Shown piece by piece: positions 61,913-64,000 of a stretch of DNA of 64,000 nt (its first letter is position 1; every line of letters begins with the position of its first letter). The stretch covers positions 248,001 to 312,000 of the forward strand of contig NZ_SSBK01000004.1 in NCBI RefSeq assembly GCF_004795035.1, in the 5' to 3' direction. This stretch comes from Streptomyces sp. A0958. Lineage in GTDB: Bacteria; Actinomycetota; Actinomycetes; Streptomycetales; Streptomycetaceae. The notes beneath the pieces were generated by a model. That model was not told the DNA's origin, made no database searches, and worked only from the letters and a program-made list of their open reading frames with translations. Position numbers and translations under genes: made by a program.

Positions 61913-62608
61913 TCAGCCCTCGGTGCCCGGAAGCGGTGTTTGCGTGATGCCGTTGATCACGACGTCGAATCCCCAGGCCAGTCGGGCATCCTCCGTGCCG
62001 GCCCGCAGCTCCGGAAGGTGTGCCTTGATCATCGGGTGGGCCGCCTCGTCGACGTCGTGAACGGCCCGCGTCAGCGCGTCCCAGTCGTCCTCGCTCCTGG
62101 GGTCCCGCTCCTGCGCGGCGTGTTCCGCGGCGGTGGCCGTCGCGTACTGCAGCAGCGAGTCGACCCCCCAGGCGGCCTGTCCCTGGGAGGCTCCGCCGCG
62201 GGAGAGCAGGAGCAGTACCCGCTCGACCAGGCCGAGGTAGTGCTCCCCGCTGGGCCGCGCCACCAGGGCGGACCGGGCCAGCTGCGGGTGTGCGGCCAGC
62301 AGGTGGGTGTACGAGGTGAGTACGGCGACGAGCTGCCCGCGCCAGTTGCTTCCGGTGTCCAAGGCGGGCAGGTGCACCTCGCCGAGGAGTGCGTCCAGGA
62401 CGGCCGCGTGCAGCTCGGCGGTGTTGGTGACGTAGACGTACAGCGAGGCCGGACCGGTGTCCAGCTCCTGTGCCAGCCGTCGCATGGTCACCTTCTCCAG
62501 CCCGTCCGACCGCATGACCCGCACGGCGGTGTCGACGATGCCCTGCCGGGACAGGGCGGGCTTGGCGGGGCGTTCGCGGCGGCTGATCGGTTCTCGCTTG
62601 CTGGTCAC
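61913..62608 (-). CDS. TetR/AcrR-family regulator with TetR C-terminal domain
   Basis: 231 residues from GTG 62608. HTH: SRQGIVDTAVRVMRSDGLEKVTMRRLAQELDTGPASLYVYVTNTAEL. The C-terminal domain (YATATAAEHAAQERDP, TRAVHDVDEAAHPMIKAHLPEL, WGFDVVINGI) matches the TetR_C type seen beside TetX-like genes. It is transcribed just ahead of the FAD monooxygenase on the same strand and probably represses it through the operators between the two. Confidence 0.9.
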   Translation of the reverse strand: MTSKREPISRRERPAKPALSRQGIVDTAVRVMRSDGLEKVTMRRLAQELDTGPASLYVYVTNTAELHAAVLDALLGEVHLPALDTGSNWRGQLVAVLTSYTHLLAAHPQLARSALVARPSGEHYLGLVERVLLLLSRGGASQGQAAWGVDSLLQYATATAAEHAAQERDPRSEDDWDALTRAVHDVDEAAHPMIKAHLPELRAGTEDARLAWGFDVVINGITQTPLPGTEG

Positions 62609-62839
62609 GTGCCGATCGTAACGACCGCGCTCGTCGTGTCGGGGCGCGGTGTGCGGGCGCGGGATACCACCATATCGCTTTAGTGGGTGTATGCAAGTAT
62701 TGCTAAGGCAGGTAGGGCGCGCGTGCATTTATGTATGCACGCTGCTCCGTACCTCCAAGCCCACCGGGGAGGCCTCCGCCGTCGGCCGCCTGGGGCCGCC
62801 GCCCGCAGAGCACAGCACCACCACGAAAGGGCCACCCCC

Positions 62840-63298
62840 ATGACCGCCTCCCTGGCCAACCTCGGCCTGGACCACGTCGACCTCAACCTCATCCACTGGC
62901 CGACCCCGGCCCGCGACCTGTACGTGAAGAGGTACAAGGCACTGGAGAAGATCCTCGCCGACGGCCGTGCCCGTGCCATCGGCGTCTCCAACTTCCAGAT
63001 CCCCACCTGCGGCGGCTCATGGAGCACACCGACATCACCCCGGCCGGCCCAGGGCGCGGTGCTGGGAGACGAGGCGGTCACCTCCACCGCTCAGGCCAAC
63101 GGCGTAACCCCGGCGCAGGTCGTGCTGCGCTGGCACTTGCAGACGGGCAACATCGTGATCCCCAAGTCCGTCACCCCCCGCCCGCACCCGGCAGAACCTC
63201 GACTTCTTCGGATTCGAGCTCACCGACACCGATCTGGCCGCTCTCGCCGGCCTCGACCGGGGCCAGCGCACCGGCCGGACCCCGACACCCTCAACTGA
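62840..63298 (+). pseudogene. Broken aldo/keto reductase
   Basis: From ATG 62840 the frame reads LGLDHVDLNLIHWP then NFQIP, AKR strands 4-5, but the N-terminal third with the catalytic Tyr is missing. Near 63002 a frameshift sends HLRRLMEHTDI into another frame, and a central block is deleted before VVLRWHLQTGNIVIPKSVTP. Around 63180 another shift moves RQNLDFFGFELTDTDLAALAGLDRG out, and the frame returns only for PDPDTLN. Multiple lesions mean it is not functional. Confidence 0.85.
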
Positions 63299-63393
63299 CC
63301 CGTACCAGGTGGCGCCCGTCCGGCCGGACGGGTGCCACGGACGGCCCATGACCGCAGCATCGACACCGCACCACAAGGCACGAGGAGCCCCCC

Positions 63394-64000
63394 ATGCAGA
63401 TCGACCTCTCCGGCCGCACCGCTCTGGTCACCGGCTCCACGCAGGGCATCGGCCAGGCCATCGCCGTCGGGCTGGCAGGCGCGGGCGCGCATGTCGTCGT
63501 CAACGGCCGCAGCCAGGAGCGAGTCGCCCAGGCCGTCCACGCCGTGCGCGCCGCGTCGAGGAGCGACGAGGTCACCGGCGCTGCGGGCGACCTGGCGACC
63601 GAGGAAGGCGCGGCCGCCGTCCTGGGGACCACCCCCGCGGTGGACATCCTGGTCAACAGCCTCGGCATCTTCGGGGCCGCCTCCCCACTGGAGATCGACG
63701 ACGCCGAGTGGCTCCGCTACTTCGAGGTCAACGTCCTCTCCGCCATCCGGCTCATCCGGGCCTATCTGGCGGGTATGAAGAAGCGCGGCTGGGGGCGCGT
63801 GGTCAACATCGCCAGCGACTCGGCCGTCGCCATCCCCGCCGAGATGATCCACTACGGCATGACGAAGACATCGCTGCTCGCGGTCTCCCGCGGCTTCGCC
63901 AAGGACGCGGCCGGTAGCGGTGTCACCGTGAACTCCGTGATCGCGGGCCCCACCCACACCGGAGGCGTGGAGGACTTCGTGCGCGAACTCGTCGGCGCCG
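63394..64000 (+). CDS. Short-chain dehydrogenase, 3' end outside the window
   Basis: The start is ATG 63394 with GAGGAG upstream; 202 residues are visible. SDR signature is complete so far: TGSTQGIG at 14-21, NSLG in the NAG position, catalytic Ser in NIASDSA and Y-x(3)-K as YGMTKTS. NSVIAGPTHTGGV is the loop after the active site. It is probably NADP-dependent (NGR after beta-2). The substrate is unknown. Confidence 0.92.
   Translation, partial: MQIDLSGRTALVTGSTQGIGQAIAVGLAGAGAHVVVNGRSQERVAQAVHAVRAASRSDEVTGAAGDLATEEGAAAVLGTTPAVDILVNSLGIFGAASPLEIDDAEWLRYFEVNVLSAIRLIRAYLAGMKKRGWGRVVNIASDSAVAIPAEMIHYGMTKTSLLAVSRGFAKDAAGSGVTVNSVIAGPTHTGGVEDFVRELVGA

Overview
The window is high-GC actinobacterial DNA with strong G/C preference at third codon positions, frequent GTG starts and many families typical of Streptomyces: a SigB/SigF-type sigma factor, Asp23-like, PRC-barrel, DUF6381, DUF5133 and DUF6221 proteins, spore-associated protein A, a small AA10 monooxygenase and a LAxTG sortase substrate. 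It is best read as Streptomyces chromosome. No rRNA, tRNA, CRISPR array, insertion sequence or phage gene was found.

Layout. 1-12.8 kb holds scattered housekeeping and accessory genes: a truncated SDR, VanZ, DinB/DUF664, DUF4230, a chitin-type LPMO with a DasR-like operator, a GNAT, a deazaflavin-type reductase, a 723-residue protein with a TerD-like C-terminus, a DUF4232 lipoprotein, a type-5 uracil-DNA glycosylase, DUF488 and an ECF41 sigma factor. 12.97-16.4 kb is a two-gene unit pairing an ATP-grasp enzyme with a CocE/NonD hydrolase. 16.4-21.1 kb has stress and development functions: a SpoIIE-type phosphatase, DUF5133, PRC-barrel, a small membrane protein, a flavoprotein, SigF and Asp23. 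21.3-29.6 kb has two TetR-controlled loci with clear palindromic operators, a FemX-like transferase, a hemerythrin protein behind a SigB-like promoter, two dehydrogenases and ThpR.

The centrepiece is at 30.1-52.8 kb: an MbtH-like protein and two giant non-ribosomal peptide synthetases (4822 and 2527 residues) whose reading frames overlap by GTGA. Their order is C(start)-A-T, C-A-T, C-A-T, C-A-T-E, then C(DCL)-A-T, C-A-T-R. By-eye pocket codes alternate: modules 1, 3 and 5 look aliphatic (Ile/Val-like), modules 2 and 4 look Gln-like, and module 6 reads DAWTVAAVCK, a Phe code. The last domain is an NAD(P)H thioester reductase, not a thioesterase. The prediction is an N-acylated hexapeptide, acyl-aliphatic-Gln-aliphatic-D-Gln-aliphatic-Phe, released as a C-terminal aldehyde (or alcohol), i.e. 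a likely protease-inhibitor type product. No dedicated transporter, regulator or acyl-activating gene lies beside it.

52.8-64 kb contains secreted or wall proteins (SapA-like, LASTG-anchored protein, Tat-exported epoxide-hydrolase-like enzyme), a DUF1838 protein, a GNAT, a PPM1/TIGR00027-type methyltransferase, a TetR-linked FAD monooxygenase, a partial SDR and several decaying genes (lipase, MFS exporter, TetR, aldo/keto reductase). The density of pseudogenes here suggests an unstable accessory region.
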